Assembly (NCBI GenBank): GCA_030323885.1
Contig: CM059189.1
Location: 49,759,661-49,823,660 of the forward strand
DNA length: 64,000 bases
Reading direction: 5' to 3'
From: Branchipolynoe longqiensis
Taxonomy: Eukaryota > Annelida > Polychaeta > Phyllodocida > Polynoidae
Both the position numbers and the translations under genes were made by a program. The notes below the pieces were generated by a model. The model saw only the letters and a program-made list of their open reading frames with translations. It was not told the DNA's origin and did no database searches. Below, piece by piece: positions 43,132-55,931 of this stretch (within the stretch, counting starts at the first letter, position 1; the number at the start of each line of letters is the position of its first letter).

Positions 43132-45803
43132 TAGCATAACACTGAGGAACCGTTAGTGCAACACTGAGGGACCGTTAGTGCAACACTGAGGGACCGTTAG
43201 TGTACCACTGAGGGACCATTAGTGTACCACTGAGGGACCATTAGAGCAACACTGAGGGACCATTAGAGCAACACTGAGGGACCATTAGAGCAACACTGAG
43301 GGACCATTAGAGCAACACTGAGGGACCATTAGAGCAACACTGAGGGACCGTTAGAGCAACACTGAGGGACCGTTAGAGCAACACTGAGGGACCGTTAGAG
43401 CAACACTGAGGGACCGTTAGAGCAACACTGAGGGACCGTTAGTGTACCACTGAGGGACCATTAGAGCAACACTGAGGGACCATTAGAGCAACACTGAGGG
43501 ACCGTTAGAGCAACACTGAGGGACCGTTAGAGCAACACTGAGGGACCATTAGTGTAACACTGAGGGATCGTTATTGCAACACTGAGGGACCGTTAGTGCA
43601 ACACTGAGGGACCGTTAGTGCAACACTGAGGGACCATTAGTGTACCACTGAGGGACCGTTATTGCAACACTGAGGGACCATTAGTGCAACACTGAGGGAC
43701 CATTAGTGTACCACTGAGGGACTGTAAGTACAACACTGAGGGATCGTTATTGCAACACTGAGGGACCATTAGTGCAACACTGAGGGACCGTTAGTGCAAC
43801 ACTGAGGGACCATCAGTGTACCACTGAGGGGCCATTAGAGCAACACTGAGGGACCGTTAGTACAACACTGAGGGACCGTTAGTGCAAAACTGAGGGACCG
43901 TTAGTGCAACACTGAGGGACCATTAGTGTACCACTGAGGGACCGTTAGTGCAACACTGAGGGACCTTCAGTGCAACACTGAGGGACCATTAGTGCAACAC
44001 TGAGGGACCATTAGTGTAACACTGAGGGACCATTAGTGTACCACTGAGGGACCGTTAGTGCAACACTGAGGGACAATCAATGTAACACTGAGGGACCGTT
44101 AGTGTACCACTGAGGGACCATTAGTGCAACACTGAGGGACAGTTAGTGCAACACTGAGGGACCGTTAGTGTACCACTGAGGGACCGTCAGTGTAACACTG
44201 AGGGACCGTTAGTACAACACTGAGGGACCGTTAGTACAACACTGAGGGACTGTCAGTACAACACTAAGGGACCGTTAGTGCAACACTGAGGGACCGTTAG
44301 TGCAACACTGAGGGACCATTAGTGTAACACTGAGGGACCGTTATTGCAACACTGAGGGTCCATTAGTGTACCAGTGAGGGACTGTTAGTACAAGACTGAT
44401 GGTCCATTAGTGCAACACTGATGGACCGTTAGTGTAACACTGAGGGAACATTACTGTACCACTGAGGGACTGTTAGTGCAACACTGAGGGACCGTTAGTG
44501 CAACACTGAGGGACTGTTAGTGTACCACTGAGGGACTGTCAGTGTACCACTGAGGGACCGTTAGTGTAACACTGAGGGACCATTAGTGTACCACTGATGG
44601 ACCATTAGGACAACACTGAGGGATGGTTAGTGTAACACTGAGGGACCGTTAGTGCAACACTGAAAGACCGTTAGTGCAACACTGAGGGACCGTTAGTGCA
44701 ACACTGAGGGACCGTTAGTGCAACACTGAGGGACCGTTAGTGTACCACTGAGGGACCGTTAGTACAACAATGAGGGACCGTCAATGTAACACTGAGGGAC
44801 CGTTAGTGTACCACTGAGGGACCGTTAGTACAACACTGAGGGACCGTTAGTGCAACACTGAGGGACCGTTAGTGCAACACTGAGGGACCGTTAGTGTACC
44901 ACTGAGGGACCGTCAGTGTAACACTGAGGGACCATTAGTGTACCACTGAGGGACCGTTAGTACAACACTGAGGGACCGTTAGTGCAACACTGAGGGACCG
45001 TTAGTACAACACTGAGGGACCGTCAGTGTAACACTGAGGGACCATTAGTACAACACTGAGGGACTGTCAGTACAACACTAAGGGACCCTTAGTGCAACAG
45101 TGAGGGACCATTAGTGTAACACTGAGGGACAGTTAGTGCAACACTGAGGGACTTTTAGTTTAACACTGAGGGACCGTTATTGCAACACTGAGGGTCCATT
45201 AGTGTACCAGTGAGGGACTGTTAGTACAAGACTGAGGGTCCATTAGTGCAACACTGATGGACCATTAGTGCAACACTGAGGGACCATTAGTGTAACACTG
45301 AGGGACCATTACTGTACCACTGAGGGACCGTTAGTGCAACACTGAGGGACCGTTAGTGCAACACTGAGGGACCATTAGTGTACCACTGAGGGACTGTCAG
45401 TGTACCACTGAGGGACCGTTAGTGTAACACTGAGGGACCGTTAGTGCAACACTGAGGGACCGTTAGTGCAACACTGAGGGATCGTTAGTGAAACACTGAG
45501 GGACCGTTAGTGTACCACTGAGGGACCGTCAGTGCAACACTGAGGGACCATTAGTACAACACTGAGGGACCATTAGTGCAACACTGAGGGACCATTAGTG
45601 TAACACTTAGGGACCGTCACTGTAACACTGAGGGTCCGTTAGTGCAACACTGAGGGACCGTTAGTGCAACACTGAGGGACCGTTAGTGCAACACTGAGGG
45701 ACCGTTAGTACAACACTGAGGGACCGTTAGTACAACACTGAGGGACCGTTAGTGTACCACTGAGGGACCGTCACTGTGACACTGAGGGACCATAAGTGCA
45801 ACA
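43132..45803. repeat. 22-bp minisatellite, left block
   Basis: About 121 copies of CACTGAGGGACCGTTAGTGCAA with a few recurring variants (ACCATTAG, GTGTACCAC, GTACAACAC, GAGCAACAC). 43240-43540 is dominated by the GAGCAACAC variant, which indicates local amplification. Confidence 0.95.
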
Positions 45804-46369
45804 AGGTTATTATTGCCGGAAGTGATAGTGAGGATAAGCTCTCACTACCTATAAAGTACTTTCTCATGGCATGCGTATCAAACAGCCTCTGATAACCAAG
45901 TCCAACTCCCGGCCTTCACAAGGCGAAACTGTTTCTACTGACGGGAGAAGGGGCAAAGGCGGATCTCTGGCGCCTCAAAACCAGATGCTTCGGGCAGGTG
46001 GGGCTCGTCAATCTTGGCTGACTGCTCATCTAGGAGAAGGTAAACTCTGATTTAAAACCCCCGCTGCCGTGCGGCTAGTCCCATTTATGGGAAGACCAGA
46101 AGTTGGTAGTGCACACCAGCGGCCATACCGACTCAATTGTCGGCCTAAACTAAGTGCGGTGCACATCAACTTTGTTGGTGTGGTCAGGGGATGTCACCCC
46201 TTCAAGTGCATGAAGACTGGAGCAGCAGATGAGTTAGAAGATCAATAGCTTTGAAGGTGTAACAGCAAGATGATGTGGCTCATCAGGGCACACTCTGACA
46301 AAGATGAGTAAGTGGCCAGTCACCTTGGAAAGGAAGGGGAACCTACCAAGTATTTACCCATAGTAAGCA
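45804..46369 (+). mobile_element. 5' non-coding part of the RTE-like LINE
   Basis: Unique sequence starting where the minisatellite stops. It contains GGCGCCTCAAAACCAGATG, which I associate with RTE-type 5' regions. No endonuclease domain is seen, so the element is probably internally deleted between here and the RT. Confidence 0.55.
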
Positions 46370-47931
46370 ATGGTAATTAATGACAGAGGGAACCCACCCA
46401 CAATTGAGAAAGAAGATGGGAATATTATATTAGTATCAGAGGTTGAGAAGGCTATCAATGATCTAAAGGCAGGTAAGGTTCCTGGAAGTGACCAGATAAC
46501 ATCAGAAATGATAAAAGGACTAGATGAAGTGGGGATTCAAATCATTCATAAGCTAGTAACTGACATCTATGAGACTGGATTTATACCATTGAATATGAAT
46601 GAATCCATATTTGTACGACTCCCAAAGAAGCTAAAACCAACATTGTGTACTGAGTACAGAACACTAAGCCTGATGAGTCATATGTTGAAGATGATCCTGA
46701 AAATAATTTTACTGAGAAACAGACAGAAAATTGAAGAACAAATCAGTAACGTACAAAGTGGGTTTATATCTGGAAGAGGTACACGTGAAGGGATTTTCAA
46801 TATGAGAATGATTTGTGAACGTTATTGTGAAGTGAACCAGGATGTTTATGCCTGCTTTATTGACTATGAGAAGGCCTTCGACCGAGTCAATCATGAACTG
46901 TTAATCAAATGTTTACAAGATATTGGTGTCAATGGCAAAGACATTAAACTAATTGTGAACTTATACTGGACACAACGTGCATTTATAAAAATGGAGCAGG
47001 GCCTATCGGATGAAGTTATGATTAAACAGGAGTTCGACAGGGGTGTGTATTGTCACCATGTCTATTTAACCTGTACACAGAGATGATTTTCAGACACATT
47101 GAAGATTGCAAGGGAGTGACAATAGGTGGCATGAACATCAACAATCTTAGATATGCCGATGACAGTGTAATACTAGCAGACAGTGAGAAAAACCTACAAG
47201 ATATAGTGAATAGAATCAATAAAGCTGGAATACTATTCAACATGAAGATGAATGCCAGGAAGACCAAAACAATGGTTATAAGTAAAAAGACAGATAAACC
47301 AAATGTCAATATAACCATAGATGGCACAAACATAGAACAAGTATCCGAATTCATATATCTCGGACAAAAGATTACAAATGATGGGAGATGTGAGGAAGAA
47401 ATTAAAAGAAGGATAACAATAGCCCGAACAACATTCTCCAAAATGTATAGAGTGTTAACATCAAGTAAGATATTAATACAAACAAGGAAGCGTATTCTTC
47501 AGTGTTATGTGTGGTCTACTCTAATGTATGGGGCAGAGACATGGACAATCTCTAAGAAAATGTACAAACGTTTAGCAGCATTTGAGATGTGGACTTATCG
47601 AAGGATGATGAAAATATCATGGACAAAGAAGATCACCAACAAAGAAGTTCTCAGAAAAATTAAAAATAAGAAAAGCTTGTTTGCCACTATACAGACAAAG
47701 AAACTTATTTATTTTGGCCACATCATTCGTCAGAGTTCAATATACCGTACATTGTTGGAAGGGAAGGTGAATGGCAGCAGAGGGAGAGGGAGACCAAGAA
47801 CATCATGGTTTACAAATATTTCACAGTGGACAGGCTTGAATTATTCACAGTCTATCAGAACAGCACAACATCGGGACAAGTGGAGAACCATTGCATCCAA
47901 CCCTCGACTAGAGGATGGAACTATTGATTGA
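46370..47931 (+). pseudogene. RTE-like LINE reverse transcriptase, one frameshift
   Basis: First frame (46370-47086, ATG at 46370): AINDLKAGKVPGSDQITSEM, QSGFISGRGTREGIFNMR and CFIDYEKAFDRVNHELL. Near 47030 one base is missing before the GVRQGCVLSP box, and reading continues in the next frame with YADDSVILADS (YADD at 47152-47163), FIYLGQKITNDG and the C-terminal GSRGRGRPRTSW motif typical of RTE-clade proteins. Stop at 47929-47931, followed at once by (TTGA)n, the short-repeat 3' end expected of RTE elements. No endonuclease domain. Apart from the single frameshift the RT is well preserved. Confidence 0.85.
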
Positions 47932-47936
47932 TTGAT

Positions 47937-50337
47937 TGAGGGACGGTCAGTACAACACTAAGAGACCCTTAGTGCAACAGTGAGGGACCATTAGTGTAGC
48001 ACTGAGGGACAGTTAGTGCAACACTGAGGGACCGTTAGTGTAACACTGAGGGACCGTTAGTGTAACACTGAGGGACCGTTAGTGTACCACTGAGGGATCG
48101 TCAGTGCAACACTGAGGGACCGTCAGTGCAACACTGAGGGACCGTCAGTGCAACACTGAGGGACCGTCAGTGCAACACTGAGGGACCGTTAGTGTTGCAC
48201 TGAGGGACCGCTAGTGCAACACTGAGGAACCATTAGTGTACCACTGAGGGACCGTTATTGCAACACTGATGGACCGTCAGTGCAACACTGAGGGACCGTT
48301 AGTGTTACACTGAGGGACCATTAGTGTAACACTGAGGGACCGTTAGTACAACACTGATGGACCGTCAGTTCAACACTGAGGGACCGTTAGTGTTACACTG
48401 AGGGACCGTTAGTACAACACTGAGGGACCGTTAGAGCAACACTGAGAGCCTTTAGAGCAACACTGAGTGACCATTAGTGTACCACTGAGGGACCGCAATT
48501 GCAAAACTGAAGGACGTCAGTGCAACACTGAGGGACCGTTAGTGCAACACTGAGGGACTATTAGTGTACCACTGAGGAACCTTTAGTGCAACACTGAGGG
48601 ACCATTAGTGTAACAATCAGGACGTTAGTGGGACAATCAGTGTAACACTGAGGGACCGTTACTGTATCACTGAGGGACCGCTAGTACAACACTGAGGTAC
48701 GGTTAGTGTAACACTGAGGGACGGTTAGTGTAACACTGAGGGACCGTTAGTGCAACAATGAGGGACCATTAGTACAACACTGAGGGACCGTTAGTACAAC
48801 ACTGAGGGACCGTTAGTGTAACACTGAGGGACCGTTAGTGTAACACTGAGGGACCGTTAGTGTAACACTGATGGACCGTTAGTGCAACACTGAGGGACCG
48901 TTAGTACAACACTGAGGGACCATTAGTGTACCACTGAGGGATCCTTAGTACAACACTGAGGGACCGTTAGTACAACACTGAGGGACCATTAGTGTAACAC
49001 TGAGGGACCATTAGTGTAACACTGATGGACCGTTAGTGTAACACTGAGGGACCATTAGTGTAACACTGATGGACCGTTAGTGTAACACTGAGGGACAGTT
49101 AGTACAACACTGAGCGACCATTAGTGCCACACTGAGGGACCGTTAGTGCAACACTGAGGGACCATTAGTGTACCACTGAGGGACCGTTAGTGTACCACTG
49201 AGGGACCGTTAGTGCAACACTGAGGGACCGTTAGTACACGACTGAGGGACCGTTAGTACAACACTGAGGGACCGTTAGTACAACACTGAGGGACCGTTTG
49301 TGTAACACTGAGGGACGGTTAGTGCAACACTGAGGGACTGTTAGTACGACATTCAGGGACCATTAGTGTAACACTGAGGGACCGTTGTTAGTGTAACACT
49401 GAGGGTCCATTAGTGTACTACTGAGGGACCATCAGTGTAACACTGAGGGACTGTTAGTACAACACTGAGGGACCATTAGTACAACACTGAGGGACCGTTA
49501 ATGTTATACTGAGGGTTAGTGTACCACTGAGGGACCGTTAGTGCACCACTGAGGGACCGTTAGTGCACCACTGAGGGACCATTAGTGCACCACTGAGGGA
49601 CCATTAGTGTAACACTGAGGGACCATCAGTACAACACTGACGGACCATTAGTGCAACACTGAGGGACCGTTAGTGCAACACTGACGGACCGTCAGTACAA
49701 CACTGAGGGACGTTAGTGCAACACTGAGGGACCGTTATTGTGACACTGATGGACCGTTTGTGTAACACCGAGGGACCGTCAGTACAACACTGAGGGACCG
49801 TTAGTGCACCACTGAGGGACCATTAGTGCACCACTGAGGGACCGTTAGTGTAACACTGAGGGACCATCAGTACAACACTGAGGGACCATTAGTGCAACAC
49901 TGAGGGACCGTTAGTGCAACACTGAGGGACCGTCAGTACAACACTGAGGGACCGTTAGTGCAACACTGAGGGAACATTAGTGTAACACTGATGGACCGTT
50001 TGTGTAACACCGAGGGACCATCAGTACAACACTGAGGGACCGTTAGTGCAACACCTAGGGATCGTTAGTACAACACTGAGGGATCGTCAGTACAACACTG
50101 AGGGACCGTTAGTGTAACACTGAGGGACCGTCAGTACAACACTGAGGGACCATTAGTGCAACACTGAGGGACCGTTAGTGCAACACTGAGGGACCGTTAG
50201 TGTAACACTGAGGGACCGTTAGTGTAACACTGAGGGACCGTCAGTACAACACTGAGGGACCGTCAGTACAACACTGAGGGACCGTTAGTGCAACACTGAG
50301 GGACCGTTAGTGTAACACTGAGGGACCGTTAGTGCAC
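47937..50337. repeat. 22-bp minisatellite, right block
   Basis: About 109 more copies. It starts with a run of variants (GTCAGTACAACACTAAG, ACCCTTAGTGCAACAGTG) that also occurs in the left block at about 45065-45110. Confidence 0.95.
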
Positions 50338-50360
50338 ACCTGTGCACTAGTCATCAGACC

Positions 50361-50610
50361 AGACAGGATGGCCAAATGAATTGAGCATCCATCTCCCGTT
50401 TTGGTCGAGTCAAACCAATGACTTAAAAATCTATACTTGTCACTCAGCATGATTTGGATAGGGCAAGGGCTGGTTGGCTCAGTGTCAGGATAATGTGACT
50501 AAGTGGGACATCAGGTCATGGTGCTGGTCTCACAGTGGGACAGCACTATAAAGTAACCACGAGTGTGCACTGTGACAAGTCGGTATCCGTTCTGATATGA
50601 CCTCAGATGA
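50361..50610 (+). mobile_element. SINE-A, second head type, body deleted
   Basis: Head GATGGCCAAATGAATTGAGC. The B-box region and part of the body are missing. Confidence 0.7.
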
Positions 50611-50672
50611 GGTTTTTTTTCTTGAAGATTTATAGTTCCTATCCTGGATCAGTCAGATAGACAGATCAACAA
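50611..50672 (-). mobile_element. SINE-C tail scrap
   Basis: TTTTTCTTGAAGATTTATAG and CCTGGATCAGTC match 50791-50850. Confidence 0.6.
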
Positions 50673-50790
50673 ATAAACAGAGAAAAAGATAAACACCAAC
50701 AAACCCCAGATAAACAGATAGTGTACATCCAAACCAAGAAACATTATATTCACGCAACAAGTTAGTAATCAAATATAGGCAGCCTTTCAT

Positions 50791-51076
50791 CTTTTTTTCT
50801 TGAAGATTTATTATACCTATCATGGATCAGTCTGACTAGTCTTGTTTTCACCATTATACACTTCATCAATAGAAAGCCCGAGCCTACAGTTTTACTGACG
50901 CAGGGGATTTTTAACCTCCCACACCACAAAGACATGGTATGAGAGCAACTGTCCCTTTGATGATGCTGTAAGTTATACCCAGCGGAGGAAATCCAAATTG
51001 GCAGATGTGGGGGCATGGGGAATCAAACCACTGACCTTTAGAAAAGAGCCAGGCACTCTAACCACTCCAAGAAGGA
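50791..51076 (-). mobile_element. SINE-C
   Basis: On the minus strand a tRNA-like head (GGAGTGGTTAGAGTGCCTGG, then GGTCAGTGGTTTGATTCCCC) precedes a body containing CCAATTTGGATTTCCTCCG and ends in a TCTTCAAGAAAAAAAG tail. Distinct from SINE-A and -B. Confidence 0.65.
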
Positions 51077-51201
51077 TGTAAAACTCCAATGATAAACAGA
51101 CCAACACTAGACTGGCCGCTGGCTGCACTACGTGGCTCAGTCACACTGCAGCAATCTAGAGGGGACACAGTCGGTTGTCGGCAGCTGCCAGACGCGGAGT
51201 T

Positions 51202-52476
51202 TTAAGCTGCACAGTCCGATGGTTTTCAGTTTCTGTCATTTTCCCAAGATTTAAATGGACGCGAACACCTAGGGGAGTAAAGAGGACTTTTTAAATATTA
51301 TTAAAGTCCGATTAATAAAACATTAAATGACAATACATAATAATGAAGCAACAAAGTGCACGCGAGCGCTGCCCCCTGTGGGCGGTGTGCAAGCGCGCTG
51401 CCCCTGTGGGCGGTATGCGCGAAAGAGTTTGTTGGCCGGTTAATTGTTATTAATATCCCAACGCACCCACCACCTGCCGGAATACCTTGCGCTCGGGTCC
51501 GCTGGCTGGCGGCTGGCACGCCCCCCCCCCCCACACGCCTAGCGTCCCTGCCCCCCCCCCCCCCCCCCAATTCCTTTAAAAGGGAGGGTGGGAGTGGTAA
51601 TCTCGGTCCTCCGCCGTTGCAGATGCATGCAGCACTGGGGGAGGTAGCTGTAGGCAGCAGCCGAAAACGCTAGCTGAGCGTGGTGCATCCGTTTGTGCGG
51701 GATGCCGAATGGCGGCAACTGAGCTGCGTTGGGGTGCAGCCGCAGCATCTCCCCCCCCCCCCCCCCCCCCATGGATGGTCCTGCGCAGACCCCTGGCACT
51801 GCCGACTCCCCCCCCCCCCCCCCCTGCCTTATCTTAAAGGGGGTCAACATGCCAATTAGTCGCGGCTTTCACCCGGCACGCTGACCCTCGTGTTGAGTAT
51901 TTAAATCCCAGCAGCAGGCCGTTGGGCACAAATATGTTAATCGGATTTCTACCGTACCTTAGTTTGAAGTAACTTTAATTTTAAATGGCTGACCTTTGGG
52001 ATATTAGAAGTGTAAACATGTCAAATTATTTTTGGCAAGCATGCCAACACTCTGAGACGATAGGCTTCCGTAGTAACGTGGTCCATTAAATTGACTCAGT
52101 ATCCCCTTCTATGTGCCAACAAAGGCATACTAATGGCTGGCGCACACCTACCGTTTGTGCGCACCCACCTACCGTTTACGATGTAAAACTGCCCGTTTCG
52201 CGCACAAAAATCGGTAGGTGTGCGCCCCCCGCGCACACCTAGCGATTGCGATTCGCGCATAAAACTCAGTTTTTAGTGCTAAAAGCGGACGTTTACGATT
52301 GCGATTCGCGATTCGAAAAACGAATCGGCCCGTTTTCAGTTTTAAGCGGGTCGGGTCGGGTCGCGAGTTTTAGTGCGCGAATCGTAAACGGGAGGTGTGC
52401 GCCAGCCATAAGTGTACGTATGTAGAATCGAATTAGTTTTGAAAATGTGATGCTTCATCGGACTATGCAGCTTTAA
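51202..52476. mobile_element. TIR-2 element, copy 3, with insertions
   Basis: Ends TTAAGCTGCACAGTCCGATG and CATCGGACTATGCAGCTTTAA. The TIR-2 interior is recognisable at about 51950-52130 (TTGGCAAGCATGCC). A large insertion (about 51260-51940) with four long C runs and a short CCCTGTGGGCGGTGTGC duplication, and TIR-6 (52134-52408), account for the extra length. Confidence 0.65.
52134..52408. mobile_element. TIR-6 element, TAA-flanked (PIF/Harbinger-like MITE)
   Basis: 275 bp with ends TGGCTGGCGCACACCTACCG and AGGTGTGCGCCAGCCA. TAA flanks both sides (52131-52133, 52409-52411), the 3-bp TWA duplication typical of PIF/Harbinger. Interior is full of CGATT/AATCG words and a second copy of GGTAGGTGTGCGC. 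Confidence 0.75.
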
Positions 52477-52611
52477 GGGACTGCTGGCCATTCAAACAGG
52501 AAATAGTATTTGGGTCGTACTGTGTACCACGCTTGTGACATGGAAACCAAAAATGAAAACATTTCAAGTAATACTAATAGCAGTAGACATTCCTAATAAT
52601 AGCAGTAAACA

Positions 52612-52700
52612 GTCCCAATAATAGCAGAATCCATATTCATATGACGGTTTATGTTGTGCGTATGTCAGAGTTGAACATTTCTTTTCCTCACTTTTTGATT
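52612..52700. repeat. dispersed repeat R2, copy 2
   Basis: AATAATAGCAGAATCCAT and GCGTATGTCAGAGTTGAA match 9765-9850. Confidence 0.5.
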
Positions 52701-52717
52701 TTGAGTTTATACAAATT

Positions 52718-55708
52718 GAGCAGGGTCTACAGTGGGAGTGAGAGATGGGACTGGCAGGGCCTACAGTGAGAATGGCAGATGGGATTGGCAGGGCATACAG
52801 TGAGAGTGGGAGATGGGACTGGCGGGGCCTACAGTGAGAGTGGGAGATGGGACTGGTAGGGCCTACAGTGAGAGTGGGAGATGGGACTGGCGGGGCCTAC
52901 AGTGAGAGTGGGAGATGGGACTGGTAGGGCCTACAGTGAGAGTGAGAGATGGGACTGGGAGGGCCTACAGTGAGAGTGGGAGATGGGACTGGTAGAGCCT
53001 ACAGTCGGAGTGAGAGATGGGACTGGGATGGCCTACAGTGAGAGTGAGAGATGGAACTGGTAGGGTCTACAGTGGGAGTGAGAGATGGGACTGGCAGGGC
53101 CTACAGTGAGAGTGGGAGATGGGACTGGTAGGGTCTACAGTGAGAGTGAGAGATGGGACTGGCAGGGCCTACAGTGAGAGTGGGAGATGGGACTGGTAGG
53201 GTCTACAGTGAGAGTGGGAGATGGGACTGGTAGGGTATACAGTGAGAGTGAGAGATGGAACTGGTAGGGCCTACAATGGGAGTGGTAGATGGGACTGGTA
53301 GGGCCTACAGTGGGAGTGAGAGATGGGACTGGCAGGGCCTACAGTGAGTGGTAGATGGTACTGGTAGGGCCTACCGTGGGAGTGAGAGATGGGACTGGCA
53401 GGGCCTACAGTGAGAGTGGGAGATGGGACTGGTAGGGCCTACAGTGGGAGTGGGATATGGGACTGGCAGGGCCTACAGTGGGAGTGGGAGTGGGATATGG
53501 GACTGGTAGGGCCTACAGTGGGAGTGAGAGATGGGACTGGGAGGGCCTGCACTGGGAGTGAGAGATGGGACTGACAGGACCTACAGTGAGAGTGGGAGAT
53601 GGGACTGGTAGGGCCTACAGTGGGAGTGAGAGATGGGACTGGCAAGGCCTACATTGGGAGTGAGAGATGGGACTGGTAGGGCCTACAGTGGGAGTGAGAG
53701 ATGGGATTGGCAGGGCCTACAGTGGGAGTGGTAGAGGGACTGGTAGGGCCTACAGTGGGAGTGAGAGATGGGACTGGTAGGGCCTGCACTGGGAGTGGTA
53801 GATGGGACTGGTAGGGCCTTCAGTGAGAGTGGGAGATGGGACTGGTAGGGCCTACAGTGGGAGTGAGAGATGGGACTGGTAGGGCCTGCACTGGGAGTGG
53901 GAGATGGGACTGGTGGGGCCTACAGTGGGAGTGAGAGATGGGACTAGGAGGACCTGCACTGGGAGTGAGAGATAGGACTGGCAGGACCTACAGTGAGAGT
54001 GGGAGATGGGACTGGTAGGGCCTACAGTGGGAGTGAGAGATGGGACTGGCAAGGCCTACAGTGGGAGTGAGAGATGGGACTGGTAGGGCCTACAGTGGGA
54101 GTGAGAGATGGGATTGGCAGGGCATACAGTGGGAGTGGTAGATGGGACTGGTAGGGCCTACAGTGGGAGTGAGAGATGGGACTGGTAGGGCCTGCACTGG
54201 GAGTGGTAGATGGGACTGGCAGGGCCTACAGTGAGAGTGGGAGATGGGACTGGCAGGGCCTACAGTGAGAGTGGGAGATGGGACTGGTAGGGCCTACAGT
54301 GAGGGTGAGAGCTGGGACTGGCAGGACCTACAGTGAGAGTGGGAGATGGGACTGGTAGGGCCTACAGTGGGAGTGAGAGATGGGACTGGTAGGGCCTGCA
54401 CTGGGAGTGGTAGATGGGACTGGCAGGGCCTACAGTGAGAGTGGGAGATGGGACAGGGCGAGTGAGTGGGTGGCAGGACCTACAGTGAGAGTGGGAGATG
54501 GGACTGGTAGGGCCTACAGTGGGAGTGAGAGATGGGACTGGTAGGGCCTGCACTGGGAGTGGTAGATGGGACTGGTAGGTCCTATAGTGGGAGTGGGAGA
54601 TGGGACTGGCAGGGCCTAGAGTGGGAGTGAGAGATGGGACTGGGAGGGCCTACAGTGGGAGTGAGAGATGGGACTGGGAGGGCCTACAGTGGGAGTGAGA
54701 GATGGGACTGACATGGCTTACAGTGAGAGTGGTAAATGGGACTGGCAGGGCCTACAGTGCGAGTGGTAGATGGGACTGGCAGGGCCTACAATGAGAGTGG
54801 TAGATGTGACTGGTAGCGCCTACAGTGGGAGTGGAAAATGGGACTGGCAGGGCCTACAGTGAGAGTGGTAGATGGGACTGGCAGGGCCTACAGTGAGAGC
54901 GGTAGATGGGACTGGTAGGGCCTACATTGAGAGTGGTAGATGGGCCTGGTAGGGCCTACAGTGAGAGTGGTAAATGGGACTGGCAGTGCCTCCAGTTAGA
55001 GTGGTAGATGGGACTGGTAGGGCCTACAGTGAGAGTGGTAGATGGGACTGGTAGGGCCTACAGTTGGGCCTACAGTGGGAGTGGTAAATGGGAATGGGAT
55101 GGCCTACAGTGAGAGTGGTAAATGGGACTGGGAGGGCCTACAGTGGGAGTGGTAAGTGGGACTGGGAGGGCCTACAGTGAGAGTGAGAGATGGGACTGGC
55201 AAGGCCTACAGTGGGAGTGAGAGATGGGACTGGCAGGGCCTACAGTGAGAGTGGTAGATCGGACTCGGAGGGCCTACAGTGGGAGTGAGAGATGGGACTG
55301 GCAGGGCCTACAGTGAGAGTGGTAGATGGGACTCGGAGGGCCTACAGTGGGAGTGAGAGATGGGACTGGCAGGGCCTACACTGGGAGTAAGAGATGGGAC
55401 TGGCAGTGCCTACAGTGAGAGTGGTAGATGGGACTGGGAGGGCCTACAGTGGGAATGGTAGATGGGACTGGTAGGGCCTACAGTGCGAGTGGTAGATGGT
55501 AGTGGCAGGGCCTACAGTGAGAGTGGTAGATGGGACTGGCAGGGCCTACCATGGGGGTGAGAGATGGGACTGGTAGGGCCTACAGTGGGGGTGAGAGATG
55601 GAACTGGCAGGGCCTACAGTGGGAGTGGTAGATGGGACTGGCAGGGCTTACACTGGGAGTGGGATAAGGGACTGGTAGGGCCTACAGTGGAGTTAGAGAT
55701 AGGACTGG
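52718..55708. repeat. 34-bp minisatellite
   Basis: About 88 copies of a unit such as GATGGGACTGGCAGGGCCTA plus CAGTGAGAGTGGGA. Variants differ mainly at GAGAG/GGGAG and CAGGG/TAGGG. Open frames here result from the repeat. Confidence 0.95.
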
Positions 55709-55721
55709 CGACCCGGCTACT

Positions 55722-55905
55722 GAAACACCTGAAGGGAGCGGGGTGAAATCGAGCAAGAGCACGCCAAAGTCGAGAAGTCTGACATCGGGTGCTGGGGTGT
55801 TGCGGCATGATAAGAACTTTAACGAGTACCTCTTTTCATGTTCGATGAACCATGAAAATGTGCCTGATATGGTTGGAATAGTCTCTGACCCAAATCTCTC
55901 AATGC
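55722..55905 (+). pseudogene. truncated copy of the GT92 glycosyltransferase gene
   Basis: Closely matches 59735-59912 of the GT92 exon: AAAGTCGAGAAGTCTGACAT, GATAAGAACTTTAA, TTCGATGAACCATGAAAATG and TATGGTTGGAATAGTCTC are shared. The encoded RHDKNFNEYL and SCSMNHENVP equal or nearly equal the full gene. It covers only about 60 codons N-terminal to the catalytic domain, and the frame runs out at 55931 in unrelated residues. It begins within 20 bp of the end of the 34-bp minisatellite. A non-functional partial duplicate. Confidence 0.85.
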
Positions 55906-55931
55906 TCGACTTGGGAACCAGCGCACACTAA

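Noticed and set aside
43132..50337. CRISPR-like array, because of regular short repeats
   Set aside because: There are no unique spacers: the whole 22-bp unit is repeated head to tail, and the genome is animal.
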